From Perkinsus olseni (taxonomy: Eukaryota > Perkinsozoa > Perkinsida > Perkinsidae): 64,000 nucleotides of DNA. Where the stretch lies: contig JABANP010000122.1 in the NCBI GenBank assembly GCA_013115135.1, forward strand, positions 62,001 through 126,000, in the 5' to 3' direction. Position 1 is the first letter of the stretch. Each line of letters begins with the position of its first letter. This document shows positions 34,458 to 46,067 of this stretch, piece after piece. The notes under the pieces are model-generated. The model did not search any database. It was not told the DNA's origin and saw only the letters and a program-made list of their open reading frames with translations. Made by a program: the position numbers and the translations under genes.

Positions 34458-36226
34458 GAACAGTTCCGAAAAGACGGTTGCTAGATCAAGTTCTACCAGT
34501 CGCACGCTGAAAATACTAGGGCAAATCCTCGGAAGGGTAGCCCCGTACGGATCAAATCAAACCTTGAAATCAAAGACAGCATCATCACCGGAGAAGTGAG
34601 CCGCCCACACCGAGAGTATACCTCAGGGAAGGTGAGGCGAACAATAATATGCCAGAAGGTGCAGCGAAGAATTGCTCACAACGAAAATATACGTGGGAGG
34701 TGAGGACAAGTTGTCCTCGACACCGATAGTATGCAGCCGTAGTATACCACTAGCCTAGGAGCACTAGATAGTTGAGCAATAGATGAACTGCAAATTGCAG
34801 TCTGCAATGATGGAGTACATTTCAACAGTAGTATCATGATAAAATTGCACCGGGTAAAAGATGATTATCGAATCGCATTCTGGAGGCAACTAACGATGAT
34901 GCAATCGGTAGATCGTCCGCAGCCGTCCATGTAGCTAATCGGAGTACGTGAGCCTACGGGACAAGGCGAAACCGGCGCGGCGCCTCAAGCGTGTTACCGA
35001 GCATGCGCATCGGTGTCGGGATGACCGGAAATAGAACATGGTTACGTTTCCGTGGCTGCGATGTCGCTCGTGTCACAATCCGACCGTCACATAGTTGAGA
35101 GAAAGAACGTGGCGCAGCTGACGCAGACGGTATTCAACAGACACAAAACAAGACAAGGACAAAAGAAATGGCCGAAGCATCGGGAAGTGACAGTCTTTCG
35201 CGTTACCACCCAGTCACTAACCCCTTCGGGGTATTTCGGCATCGCATGGGCGTTGCAGACATGCGGATGAAGGATCGCATCCCTCAAATGGTGGCCTTGC
35301 GTGACAAATGTTATGATAACACTGCCATCGACAGTACCAACGAGTTGGGTCAAGAGCGCCACTCCTATCAGCAAGGAGCAAGTAGACAGCAACTGTCCGA
35401 AATGTCCAGTTACTGGACTCTACTGAAGGGTCGAGTCTGCACAGCATTGACGAGCTGCTAGGATCGCTCAGCTGGGGAAAGGGGCGGAACGTCCACCGTG
35501 GACGTTCGAGTCTCTCCATTTGGAACGTTGGCAGCGTCGATTTCTCCCGGTCTGCACTACTCGTGCTCGGAAGTCGACACGCGTTCCCCGAGTCCGAACG
35601 TGCTCTTCGTCTATATTCAATGCTCCGCCCTTACCCAGCTCTCTCCCGCGACGGGAGTCCCGTCCTCTGCTTTTCGCTCGGATCATCCCGGACCGAGACT
35701 TCCGGTTCCCCTTTAGGACTGCCAGTGCCACCTCACCGACTCATGCCCGAAACGTGGCCACCTCACGTACGTAGCTCTCGTACTTGCCAAACTTTCCAGG
35801 TGTTCCTTGCGGATCCGTGCTGCTAACCAGATGGTCGGTCCCGACCATTCTTCGTGTTCCTGCTTAGCAGCCAGTCGTTCGGGTTTCGGGCTCACATGTT
35901 TCATCTATTCAACCGCCGATGTCGCGTACTGTTTAGCCACTGACATTCCTCAGGCCGACTAATGTAAATTCTAGGGCGATGGCTGCGTGCCTGTTATGCC
36001 TGACAATAAGCGTTGCGTCCCGCAACTTGCGTGTCACCTTGTCGACCCTGATGTATTTCTCGTCATTGCCCGATGTGCCGACTTCAAATAGCCGATAGAG
36101 ACCTCAGCAGTCCAATTAAATGGATAACTGGGCCCGTAAGAGTCTCCCCAATATAATGCGGCCCGTTTGTTTTGTTCTAATCCCCAGGGGATCGGAATAG
36201 CTTCTCTATGATCGTAGTTCTTATTC
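34458..36226. promoter_or_regulatory. divergent intergenic module between copies A and B
   Basis: Separates the start codons of copies A (-) and B (+). About 1 kb of it (from about 34870) recurs at 40400-40911 between copies C and D, and at 61085-62328 upstream of copy E. Position and conservation suggest a shared two-way promoter region; no specific motif was identified. Local changes between the copies include palindromic insertions. Confidence 0.5.
34787..34808. repeat. 22-bp inverted-octamer scar, T=ACTGCAAT
   Basis: Perfect structure in the A/B intergenic region. Confidence 0.9.
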
Positions 36227-38111
36227 ATGTATTTCAACTCTGTCTTATTGGCAGCTCTGCTCGGCACAGTTGCCGGCCAGGGAACTGTTATCAGGATCCA
36301 CCAGACAAGGCTACCGTTCCGCAATGGGAGCCGAGAAGATAGCGTTCATTCTCAGCTTGGTGAGTAGATAGATTTTGTAGCATTCTTTAGCAGTCTTTTG
36401 ATCGTAGGCACTCTCAGACATATCCAGACACTGCAACTTGACGATGCTGATAATCCTGTTGATGACACGGACTTTATCTGGTTTACTTCGATAATTGCCA
36501 AGGAAGACGGTTCTGGTCTCCTCGCGACCAGCAATGGGTGAGACACAGATTGGCCTGACTCGATCAGGGTTTTGGTCTACCAAGGGCTCTCGGCTGTCCT
36601 CGTCCTCAGATTGTTCGTCGTCTTGGACCTTTCACCGTCTAACGATTATGAGTTTGATGTGGCTGCGGTGACGATGTATCCTATTCGTAATCCTGGAGGC
36701 GGGATTGAAGAATATGACGCGGTGGGTTTGACCATCAATGGCCCTTATCGCGGAGGGGGAGGAGGAGATCTTATAGTCAGTGCCACAGATGAGCGGCAAG
36801 TGCTGAGGTAGGAGATACAACTCACAACCTATTCGGCTGTCTGGGGCTTGAGTGGATCCTACTTCACGCCGATTGATACGCTCAGATTTCCCGATGGGAT
36901 TCAATCGCAACAGAGCGTTGATCTGAACTTTGGGGTTATTTTCCCTGAATGCAGTGGAGCACCGGGAGCAATATTGAGTATCCAGCCTCAACCTGCAAAT
37001 CACGTTGAAGCCTTTTTCAGAATATTCTCAGGTTCACAACGAGATCCCGTTGAATACCTGCTCATGTTCTGTAATGAACCGACTGATTCGGCTCCAACCT
37101 CAGGCTCTGGAAACACAGTCTACGCCGGCTCCGCATATGACGGGTTCGTCGCTAGGCCATTCTCTCTTGAGGTAATATGAGTCATATTCATAATGAATAT
37201 TATCATATTATATGACGGCCTGAACGCGAGGGGAGTGCGAGTCCAGTTTGAAAGTGGCGTACTTATAGTATAGCGCTATGACTCTACGCCCCGAGGCTCG
37301 TAGACCACGAGTAATAGTAGCACAATGCAAACGTTGGATTGTGGTACTATGTGCGCATCCGGCCAGGCCAGTGCGTCGTACCGCATTCGTCCCTCCCTCA
37401 GTTTGGCGAGTCGGATGGCGGTGAGCCCTTCATACCTACCGATACTGCGGAGCTAAGCAATGGCGACATCATGATTCTCTTCACGAAGTAAGTTGTTCGG
37501 TGGCTCCGTCTTTCAGCGACGATCCGCTTCCTTTGTTAAGGGAGGATGAAGATACGATGAGGATTGGTTATGTTACGAGGGACGAACTGCGGCAGGCTAT
37601 TTTTGGCAAAGGAACTTTGAGACCGGAAATCATAGCCGACCTCGCGCGGAGGGATGGGTGAGTAAACCATGACCTCTGATGCTAACTGAGTGATACACTC
37701 GATGTCCATCCAAGAAATTTGAGGCGTCCACTGAGCGTAGCTTAGTTGGAACTGCCCAGGGGCATTTCCGTACTATCGCACATCGCCGTGATCGCTCCAT
37801 CTATGCCATCACTCGCCTCTGATTGCCCAGCGACATGGCCAAGTGTGATGCTAGGTACAACATCGGTGAACAAAGTGGCCTGGCTATCCGGGAGGATCGC
37901 ACAAGCGGACGCATCTTCCTTTACATGGTGAACGACAATTACTGGGGGGTGGGTTTCGCTATGCTGATCACAGCTTTGTCATCATCATACCTCTCAGGAT
38001 TTGGGATATAACTTACTATCTACTTTCGAATGGATACCCGCAGGTCGTGAGAGTCCTGGGTGGTGCCAAATCGATGGTGTTAGATATCAGTTAGAACGGT
38101 CACGCAGATAA
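36227..38111 (+). CDS. secreted phytase-like-esterase family protein, copy B (looks intact)
   Basis: Best-preserved copy. Exons by eye: 36227-36359 (signal peptide FNSVLLAALLGTVAG, then RLPFRNGS), 36408-36537 (HIQTLQLDDADN, IIAKEDGSGLLA), 36610-36807 (FDVAAVTMYPIRNPGGG), 36853-37171 (LRFPDGIQSQQSVDLNFG, LLMFCNEPTDS), 37402-37487 (DTAELSNGDIMILF), 37517-37657 (MRIGYVTRDELRQA), about 37831-37950 (YNIGEQSGLAIREDR, NDNYWG) and about 38000-38111 (LLSTFEWIPAGR). All joins keep frame with GT-AG borders; intron 3 is 45 bp. A possible extra 54-bp intron in exon 4 (multiple of three) would also keep frame. The family is inferred as a phytase-like-esterase beta-propeller, secreted. It is paired head-to-head with copy A and nearly identical to copy E over the same exons. 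Confidence 0.65.
37174..37215. repeat. inverted-octamer scar interrupted by 21 bp, T=AATATGAC
   Basis: In the intron after exon 4 of copy B. Copy E has only the 8-mer-like stretch GTAACATGACGG here. B shows T1-7, rc(T), a further palindromic 21-bp insertion, then T2-8. Confidence 0.6.
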
Positions 38112-38208
38112 TGGGCAGGCGCAGGGCGAAAGCGTAGTCAGTGGCAGACAGTGCTACTGTTCTTGCCGAGAGCCGTTCGGGAATTCTGTACTCCAAGACC
38201 CCAGTTTT

Positions 38209-38230
38209 CGGTATGCCATACCGGGTATGG
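38209..38230. repeat. 22-bp inverted-octamer scar, T=CGGTATGG
   Basis: Perfect structure, just downstream of copy B. The interval 38112-38644 has no gene. Confidence 0.9.
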
Positions 38231-38807
38231 TAACATGAACGTGCAGCACGAGATTTGATGGGCCGATCGCCCTCCGAATCTGGCATGCACACCCTGTGCT
38301 AATCTTAGCGGCCTCCAGCCATTTCAGATTTCTTTGTCGTAAGTTACGACTCGCAACCGACTAAAATGGTCTCCTGTAGATTCGAGGGCTCATGCTGCCC
38401 CTCGCCGACATAAGGTCCTTTTCATTGTCTCAGCGAGTGGGGCAGATTCGGGTTTCATACGACTATATCGGCGTGGTGCTTTCCAATGGCTAGTGTCAAT
38501 TTGGATTCGCGGTTGCAAGAGATCTTGTGTTTGAGTCGGGGGTCGGCTCGCGAAGAGGATGAGCTGTAGTGGACGGCAGCATACTCACGGTGAGTAACTC
38601 ACCAGCAAAGTTTGCAGCAGCTGACTGACAGCTGTTGTCATAGCCAATCTTCGACTTCTGGATTCAAAGTTCCTTCTTGATCGACAGCCCGCCGGAGGTC
38701 TTTCAAGCGGACATACCCGATTCTCATCATGTCGTGGGCCTGATCAGTCGCCTGATCAGAGAGCGGCCCATCCATTGCACCGACATCCGCGATCAAGGGG
38801 CTCACGA

Positions 38808-38862
38808 TGAGTACAGTATCATGATATCTCCGTTCAACGGAGATATCATGATACTGTACTCA
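38808..38862. repeat. 55-bp perfect odd palindrome
   Basis: 27-bp arms around a single central base at 38835. It results from an inverted copy of exon-5 sequence of pseudogene C (the part encoding NGDIMIL). Confidence 0.95.
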
Positions 38863-39049
38863 CAGCAACTTGCTCAGCTCCGGCATATCAGTGGCCCTGT
38901 AGTGTCGACCTCCAGCCGAATTGGCCGACTGAGAACCGGATGTATAACAATCGTAGAGAATAGCCGACGGCTTACTCAGCCTAGATGGACGAGCTACAGG
39001 ATACCAACACAGTTGTTCTTGTTGAAGAGCTTCGTATACACGTGGAGAC

Positions 39050-39088
39050 TGAGCACATCGGCAAGAGTCTAACTAAGCCGGAACCGCA
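39050..39088. repeat. dispersed repeat R3, copy 3
   Basis: Nearly identical to 24345-24383 (CTGAGCACATCGGCAAGAG, then CTAAGCCGGAACCG). Confidence 0.75.
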
Positions 39089-40347
39089 CACACATGAACA
39101 CAGCCAGGCTATGTGTTTTGATTCCGGCAAACTAGCCCGACTCCTTGAGGAATGAGACGCTTGGTGTCGGTGCCGTCAAAATAAGACCGCGATAAACCGT
39201 GCTTCCCGGAGGAGCCGTTGGAGTTGAACCAGTAGGGATATCGCAGAACATGATTAGGAACCCAGTGAAGCTTCTCCGTGGACGTGACTCATGTCACGTG
39301 AGTATGAAATTACCTGTGACGCCGAGTCCTGAATTGAAATATGCGGGTTGACACTCCACACTCAGAATAGCTTCCGGTCCATCATTTCCTGCACACTCAC
39401 TCAGCTGAGCCTCCAGGCCAAGGTCGACGGCGAGCGCCGTCTCAACCCCGTCGAGGTAACTAAAGATCACCAGCGCGGGTGTCACGAAGCTTACGTCTTA
39501 CTAGACCGTCAGAATTCCAGACTCGAGGACCCAGACTCAAAAGTAGCCTATTATACGCGTGCGTGTCTTACAGTAAGGCTCTTACTCGACCAATGTCTTT
39601 AGCCTCTCGTAACTGACGATCGGCTCTCCTGTTTCGTTTCCGTAATAAGGACCATCGCTAGTCAAACCAAGTCTCCGAAGCCGAATAGACTCCCTCTTTG
39701 AATGAAGCTCCGCATCGGAGAATACACGGCTTCAGGCGCATCATACTCATCACCGACAGTTGGGGAAAGCATCAAGGTCATAAAGACCCTGACAAGGGAA
39801 AGCTATCGTTTGCTGTAAACACGAAAGCTGCTCAGTTACCCCTCGTGACTTACAGCGAGCAGTTAAGACCCGTCTTCGGTCGCAATTAGCGAAGTTAAAT
39901 GCTGAAACTGTGAAGACTGCCGAGGAGCGGGTTCGCGTCTACGACTTGGGGGGTCTGAATGTGCTTGAGAGTGCCTGAGGCGGGCAAAACTCAACAGACT
40001 ATAGATTGTCATGACTCACCACGAGACGGAGGGATAGAGTCTTCTGTGCTCTCATTACGCAGCGGCAGCCTTGTCTGTTCCAACCTCGCGGCTCTTCGAC
40101 CGTTCGAGCCAACAAACGCGCCGAGGAACAGTGCCAATGAGACTAAGTTGAAATACATGAGGAAATCCGAATATTTGCTAGCAGGATCAGCTTCTAGGGC
40201 TGAAAGTACTCAGGACTTATGAGTCCCTTGCAAGCGGAGCTTCGTCTGGATCGTATCAAGTCTCGGAATCAAGTACAGCCTCAGTGACGGTCAGATAGCA
40301 TGAGAGGCGCTCACACCGATAGTAATAGTGTACACTGCATCAGAAGA

Positions 40348-40369
40348 ATCATAAATTATGATTCATAAT
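40348..40369. repeat. 22-bp inverted-octamer scar, T=ATCATAAT
   Basis: Perfect structure upstream of copy C. Confidence 0.9.
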
Positions 40370-40375
40370 AATACG

Positions 40376-40397
40376 CCAACGGTCCGTTGGCAACGGA
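40376..40397. repeat. 22-bp inverted-octamer scar, T=CCAACGGA
   Basis: Perfect structure, only 6 bp from the preceding scar. Confidence 0.9.
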
Positions 40398-40399
40398 TT

Positions 40400-40911
40400 A
40401 GCGATAATTATCGAATAGCATGCTGGAGGCGACTAACGAAGACGCAATCGACAGAGCGTTCGGCGACGTCCATGTAGGTATTTGGAGGCCGTGAGCCCAC
40501 GGAACAAGGCGAATCCCACGCGGCGTGGGTCACGCCTCAAACGTGTTGCCTAGCCTGCACCTCTGTGTCGGGATGAGCGGAAATAGACGCGCGGTTTCGT
40601 TTCCGTGGCTGCGATGCCACTCGTGTCACAATGCGACTGTCGCATAGTTGGGAGAGAGAATGTGAGGCAGCTGATGTGGACGGTATTCAATAGCCACAAA
40701 ACATGACAAGGACGGGACAGATGGCCGAGGCCTGGTAACTTGACAGCCTCTCGCGTCACCACCCAGTCACTAACCCCTCGGGGTATTTCGGCATCGAATA
40801 AGCGGCGCACATATGCGGATGAAGAATTGCATCTCTGAAATTGTGACATTCTGTAACAGATGTTATCGCTGCAATCAACGCGTTGCACGCACCGCTGCGG
40901 TGCGAGTCTCG
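40400..40911. promoter_or_regulatory. C/D copy of the divergent intergenic module, cut by a retroelement
   Basis: Homologous to about 34870-35350 and 61085-61545. It ends at the LTR of the element beginning at 40912. Confidence 0.55.
40515..40536. repeat. 22-bp inverted-octamer scar (1 mismatch), T=CCCACGCC
   Basis: The corresponding site in the A/B module lacks the inverted copy. Confidence 0.7.
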
Positions 40912-41097
40912 TGTTGCAACTAATGTGGAGCAGGGACGTACTCGTAGAACGCAAGATACGAGAGACTGCTGACGAGGGGTGTATACTACTTGAGATGGTA
41001 GAAACCAACTGTCTGTCGTACGGACTGTAGCTATGTCAGCGACTTAAGAAAATAAGAGAGAAAGCAAGATAGCAAGACAAGCTTCCACTCTTCAACA
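40912..41097 (-). repeat. 3' LTR of element 2
   Basis: 186 bp. The integrase stop codon lies in its first six bases (minus strand). Confidence 0.85.
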
Positions 41098-42150
41098 TTC
41101 CCCCGCCGCGGAAGTAATCATCTTGAGGTTACCGATGTACTCATACAACAAAGAAGGAGAGTTGATGGGAGAGATAACAGCTACACAGCCCTTAATGGCT
41201 CTCACAACATAGACAGTACCAGTGAGCCATTTCTGGCCTAACTTGTTACGACCATGATTGTAACGAAGAACATGATCTCCCACCGATAATGTAGAGAAAT
41301 CAGACCGAGCGAGAGAAGCATCACCGAAGGTGGATCGAGCACGAAGAATAGCATCTTCATTCTCAGCGCTCACCTGGATCCACTTACAGTCGGAAGATAC
41401 TCGAGACGCAACATCACGAAGCAACTCGTCAGCATCAGCACGGTCTGGCATCCTCAAAGGAATATAATGATCGAGACTGTCAGCAGCCTCCTTGGATAGG
41501 GTACGACCTGGTGCCATTGAAGGGGGTAAGCATCTCCCGTGAACATAGTGTAGGTCACTACTATAAGTCGAAGAGGACAGAGAAGACCTGACAATGTTGT
41601 TCACAATGAAGCAAACCCTCGGCATCAGAGCCGTCCAGCTAGCAGCGTTGCCATTCTGCTGAATAAGGCAACGTAACATAAAATTTACAAGACGATGGCG
41701 GGACTCGTGCCAACCGTTCAGACGACTAGCATGGCCGACACTCCTCGCCCATCGAATACCCAAAGCACGACTCCATATAACTGCACCTAGGTTGGTAAAG
41801 CGGGCATCAGCATCAGATAGTAGCCCCAAAGGATAACCATGGGCTTGGAAAATACTTTCGAGCCCGGCCAACAAGAGATGAGTGGGTGCGTAGTGAGGGA
41901 TTATAGCATGAGCTACATATCCAGTCACAACGTCCACCACCAACAAACACATGAAAGAGTCGTGATACGGAGAACGGCAGCCCTCTTGCTTGTAGGGTCC
42001 TAGGAGGTCAATCCCTAGGAGCTCCCAAGGCTGTGTAGCCTTGAGCAGCTGAGACCCCAAAACGTGAGAGACCGTACGAGTATTGCGTTGAGCACGACAT
42101 ATAAGAAACAGCATGCTGCAAAGCTGCAGCGCTGTGAGGACGTGTTGCAA
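41092..42150 (-). pseudogene. BEL/Pao-like integrase fragment
   Basis: Catalytic core and C-terminal domain of a retroviral-type integrase. Asp in WELLGIDLLGPY, Asp in LLSDADARF and Glu in NGWHESRHRL give a D,D35E spacing. The tail KWLTGTVYVVRAI resembles the usual C-terminal beta-barrel, and the frame ends inside the LTR. The zinc-binding N-terminus is missing: the frame is cut at 42143, where a TGTTGC-starting inverted repeat begins. The remaining frame is open over 352 codons. Confidence 0.8.
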
Positions 42151-42402
42151 CTCGTTGCTGAAACTTGGAAACTTGCAATACTTTCGATGCTAGCAGCACG
42201 CATAAACATAGGAAGAATAGATAGAAGAAGTCTCAATGTTAGCTCAATATGATTCAGACGTCTTTGGAACTCTTACTGTGAAGAACTACTGAGACCTACG
42301 ACTATGTACGATGGCTTGCGTTAACTATAAGGGTCACATCAAGCACTCATTGCTCAACAATGTAACAACAACGAGAGGGCTCTTAAAGCCGACATACCAA
42401 GG

Positions 42403-43365
42403 ATGAGGTCAGCTGCTAACGGAACCGGAGCCACCAGACACCAGATCTCAGTTGCTTTATGTGTTTGTTCCCAAGGTGTCATCCTCCGTGCTGCTGTTGA
42501 TCGCGAGACCGCTCAGGGTATTGTAAAAGGTCAGCCTGCACGTGACGAAGAGCCGGTCAACAACGTTGACTTTTTACACATACTTGCTGAGACTATTGAA
42601 GACGGTGATCACATCAGAGAACATCCTACAGAGGTTGACTTCTCAGATTCCATCCTCTGTGGTTTCGACGACGGTTTCCTCGCGGAGGGTGCTGTCACCG
42701 AAGACGAGACGGTTCCTACAAAGCCGACGAAGTTCAGCTACAATCAAACTCGTTTTGAAGGCTTTGCTATAGAGAAGACCATCGACTCGGAGGGTAAGGA
42801 GACGACGGTTGAGCGTTTCTGTTACGGCGTGCCGTGGCTGAGTACAAGGAGACTACCCAAGCCCACTGCGAGTGACATCAACCGATGCATCTTGAAGCAC
42901 AAGGCAGCGGCTCAGAAGTTGAAAGCAGATGATTCATTTGATAATTACGCTAAGGTGTTTCAACGTTATATCGACATGGGTGTTCTCGTCAGGGTCGATA
43001 AATCGGAGTGGGCGAAAGTTACGGGGCTGATATCTCATTTTGCTGTGCTCAGCCCATCGAAGTCCACTCCGGTTAGGCCCGTCTTGAATGGTGTTGTCTT
43101 TCGGGGCCTTATAGGTTCTGGTCTAGGCAGGACCAAACCCCATGATTCGGTGTTGAGAGGCACTTTGCCTCACCTGTTAGCATTTAGAGCCTATCCTGCC
43201 GTGGCTCTCGTAGATTTGGAGTGTGCTTATTATCAGCTCAGGAACTCAGCGGATCCCGATGTAGAGTATTTATTTTGTTTGGCTTGGGTCCGCGAGGAAA
43301 CCGTCGTCTCCTTACCCTCCGAGTCGATGGTCTTCTCTATAGCAAAGCCTTCAAAACGAGTTTGA
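42403..43365 (+). pseudogene. BEL/Pao-like reverse transcriptase fragment
   Basis: The N-terminal linker and fingers/palm (YGVPWLSTRRLPKP, FAVLSPSKSTPVRPVLNG) end with the first catalytic Asp in ALVDLECAYYQLR. The frame then runs into a 77-bp inverted copy of its own upstream sequence (43301-43377), so the YVDD half is absent. Confidence 0.75.
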
Positions 43366-43375
43366 TTGTAGCTGA

Positions 43376-43522
43376 ACCATCGACTCGGAGGGTAAGGAGA
43401 CGACGGTTGAGCGTTTCTGTTACGGCGTGCCGTGGCTGAGTACAAGGAGACTACCCAAGCCCACTGCGAGTGACATCAACCGATGCATCTTGAAGCACAA
43501 GGCAGCGGCTCAGAAGTTGAAG
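43376..43522 (+). repeat. 147-bp direct duplication of 42778-42924
   Basis: Identical by eye. It directly follows a 77-bp inverted copy of 42732-42808 placed at 43301-43377, a fold-back arrangement. Confidence 0.85.
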
Positions 43523-44148
43523 GGTGCCAATGCACAGTTGATCAGCTTGTCAAACACAGCCGAATCCGATAAGGTATCACCTTGAAGGCGGAGTTCTACC
43601 CTGAACTTGTCAACCTGGGATAGAAATGATAGATAGGACGACCCGGCCGTCTGCCTCAAATCATGCCATTCCTGTCGCAGCCTCGCTGCTTCACTAACAT
43701 CCTGATACGTCGTTAATAACGCCGCTCTCAAGTCCCTATACAACTCCTGGAAGCGAGCAACCAGTGCTTGAACATCAGAGAACTCCGAGAGAGCATAGTC
43801 CGTGGAAGCCGAAATACGGTTCCTGACGTCTTCTGACAGGGAGTAGAGAAGCAGAAAGTACGAGCACACTGAGCCAGGGGCTATCGCGCTCGTAGCAAGC
43901 AGACGGTCAAAGCTACTTAGATGCGCTCGGACCGACCCTGAAGTAGATGTTGATCTTGAATTAGAAAATAGACCACCCCCTGACGGAACGGTAACAGATT
44001 TCCAGCCGCAGCGAAAAGCCTCGAAGTCAGATCCGACGGGCTCCCCGAGTGTGGTTACAGAAGGAGTCGTAGCTAAGCTTGTTGAGAGGATTGAGGGCCT
44101 ATCTGCGAGGGTGGAGGCCCTTGCCTCACTGCCCCCAACGCCTCCCAA
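43510..44148 (-). pseudogene. retrotransposon gag-like fragment
   Basis: 212 codons with the helical gag style: SSFDRLLATSAIAPGSVCSY, VARFQELYRDLRAAL and EWHDLRQTAGSSYLSFLSQV. No zinc knuckle is seen. It is joined at 43510-43523 to duplicated reverse transcriptase sequence, so its end is artificial. Confidence 0.55.
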
Positions 44149-45120
44149 TGTTACCCCTTCGACGCCATCCCAGCGACAGCCTTTGGCCCAAGAGGACCCC
44201 CCTTTGCAGGTTTCCGCAGACGGAGTGTCGTCAACTGCCCAGCCGACCGATGCTCGCAGTAAGTGTTGTCAGATAGTGCAGAATGCTCGCAAGGAGGCGA
44301 GGCAGGAATTAAAGACGTCTGAATCATATTGAGCTAACATTGAGACTTCTTCTATCTATTCTTCCTATGTTTATGCGTGCTGCTAGCATCGAAAGTATTG
44401 CAAGTTTCCAAGTTTCAGCAACGAGTTGCAACACTCCCGGCGCGGCAAAGGTAGTCAAATAATAGTCAAGTTAAAGGGCTCTAAGGTCAAGTAGGCATGA
44501 CATACTAATAGTAACGATGAGAAGCTGAATAACCGCTCTACAGTACTACTATGGAACAAGCCGACATCTAAGTGAACTTATCATTATCAGGAGTGAACAT
44601 ATTCTGATCGGAGGGAACACAGAAGCAAGGCTACGGTCATGTGGGGACTTCATTTGATCATGTCGGGGCCAAGGTCAGTACCGATCCGAAAGCGAATTAC
44701 GTTCCAGCAGTTCAGCACCAAGTCTAGAATAAACAGCTCTCGAGTAGCGGTATACAGTTACCACGGTCATCTGAAGGGTAGAGCCATCTCTATAACACTA
44801 AGGGGATATGGTCGGTGCTGATACTCATCTCGGTCTTCATTCACAAGGTCGTCATTCATAGGCTTGACTTTCGAAGGTCATCAGTCATGAGGCACATCTC
44901 TAGCATGAATAACTCATCATGGGGTAGGTCTAACTGTTCTCAGAGTAGCATTATACCAAGGTACATATCACGGAGAAATGGTCGATAAGCAAAGGGGACA
45001 TTACAGGAGCTTGAGGGGACTTATGATAGCCTTGAGGACATATACCAACATATCAGATCTTGAGCCAAATATCGAAGGGGAGCCAATATCATAGGAGGGG
45101 TCAGCCAAGTACACAATGGT

Positions 45121-45151
45121 TCTTCTCGGATGATTGTTCTTCTCGGATGAT
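45121..45151 (-). repeat. duplicated primer-site-like sequence next to the 5' LTR of element 2
   Basis: An approximately 17-bp unit (TTCTTCTCGGATGATTG on the plus strand) occurs twice in tandem. One copy of nearly the same sequence (TTTCTCGGATGAT) lies in the same position next to the LTR of element 3 (54061-54073). It probably marks the primer binding site; the matching tRNA was not identified. Confidence 0.55.
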
Positions 45152-45337
45152 TGTTGCAACTAATGTGGAGCAGGGACGTACTCGTAGAACGCAAGATACG
45201 AGAGACTGCTGACGAGGGGTGTATACTACTTGAGATGGTAGAAACCAACTGTCTGTCGTACGGACTGTAGCTATGTCAGCGACTTAAGAAAATAAGAGAG
45301 AGAGCAAGATAGCAAGACAAGCTTCCACTCTTCAACA
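45152..45337 (-). repeat. 5' LTR of element 2
   Basis: 186 bp, TGTTGCAAC... to ...CTTCAACA on the plus strand. Confidence 0.85.
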
Positions 45338-46067
45338 CTCGCACCCTTAGGCGTGCTAGTCCTGCCATGACTTGCACGTCACTCCCCAGGGATCTGTTCC
45401 TGCGTCTGATGTACGAAGGGAAACCATCTCGGGTATCATTTTACAAAGGAAGTCGTTATCGGCAGTTCATGGAAAATCTTGGGAACTCCCCTCGAGTCAG
45501 AGAAAAATTCCCCAGAGGAGCCTGGCCATTGTGACGGCGTCACAGCGACGTCAGTAGTCACTCGTCCTCGCTGTCCCTGTGGTGTCTCCACTGCGATTTA
45601 CATGATAACAGGACCCCGCCAGTCCTTTCTGCATCCATGGCACTTACATGACTCACGCTGCCATGCGGTCACGGTGACACCGCTGCATGGCGCGGTTGTG
45701 ACGCTAGAATTATTCCTGGAAGATGTCCCAAAAAAGGGGCGTCACCATCATCGATTCCTATCGGAATTACGCGGCCCTCTGCTTCTTGCTTGATGACGTC
45801 GCTGTCCTAAAGTAAAACGGGGTCAGAGATCGGCCCGAAGGATACCAGGCCAACTCCAGGAACTCTACAGTTTGACAGTTTTCTGGTGTTGTGGTCTGTA
45901 CGCTCTGTCGAACCTGACGAGCCCTCCTTCGAGAATAGGATTTTCTGGTTATGCTAGTATTTCAGCATGAATCATGTTTACATGTGTTGACCACATCAAT
46001 CCACAGTCAAGTTTGAGTTCTCCCACTCAAGGTTTATGAAGAGTTTTCTTGGATCTGTAGTGTCTCA
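45338..46067. other. upstream region of phytase-like copy D
   Basis: No gene seen. It holds a near-match scar at 45530-45551 (T=TGTGACGC, two mismatches). Confidence 0.4.

Larger units (their letters stand above)
38645..40158 (-). pseudogene. phytase-like-esterase family, copy C (decayed)
   Basis: Head-to-head partner of copy D and a paralogue of copy A. The signal peptide exon from ATG 40158 is open (FNLVSLALFLGAFVGS). Exon 2 (about 39970-39860) has a lost base and a CAA-to-TAA change relative to copy A. Exon 3 shifts frame in the middle, and exon 4 (39485-39294, AVDLGLEAQLSECAG) runs into a shifted tail. Exon 5 carries a 55-bp perfect palindrome (38808-38862) in place of the normal strand. 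Exon 6 (MMRIGYVRLKDLRRAV) survives near 38690, but no final exon with the YNIG motif was found. Repeat R3 copy 3 (39050-39088) lies in an intron. Confidence 0.8.
42143..44433. mobile_element. nested fragment bounded by a 123-bp perfect inverted repeat
   Basis: 42143-42265 and 44311-44433 are exact reverse complements and both start, reading inwards, with TGTTGCAACTCG, like LTR termini of this family. On the left, the stretch to 42359 ends ...CTCAACA and may be a full 217-bp LTR. The left half holds a plus-strand reverse transcriptase, the right half a minus-strand gag. This is two 5' ends of one element family joined tail to tail rather than a normal insertion. No 4-bp target duplication was found. 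Confidence 0.7.
40912..45337 (-). mobile_element. BEL/Pao-like LTR element 2, internally scrambled
   Basis: Bounded by two almost identical 186-bp LTRs (40912-41097 and 45152-45337) with termini TGTTG...CAACA and a 4-bp target duplication CTCG on both sides. It lies on the minus strand: a polypurine tract (GGGGGAA) abuts the left LTR and a primer-site-like repeat abuts the right LTR. It contains an integrase, then an inverted-repeat-bounded insert with a reverse transcriptase fragment on the opposite strand and a gag fragment, then about 700 bp of non-coding DNA. It cannot be autonomous. It was inserted between phytase-like copies C and D. LTRs differing at only about one base suggest a recent insertion. 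Confidence 0.85.
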
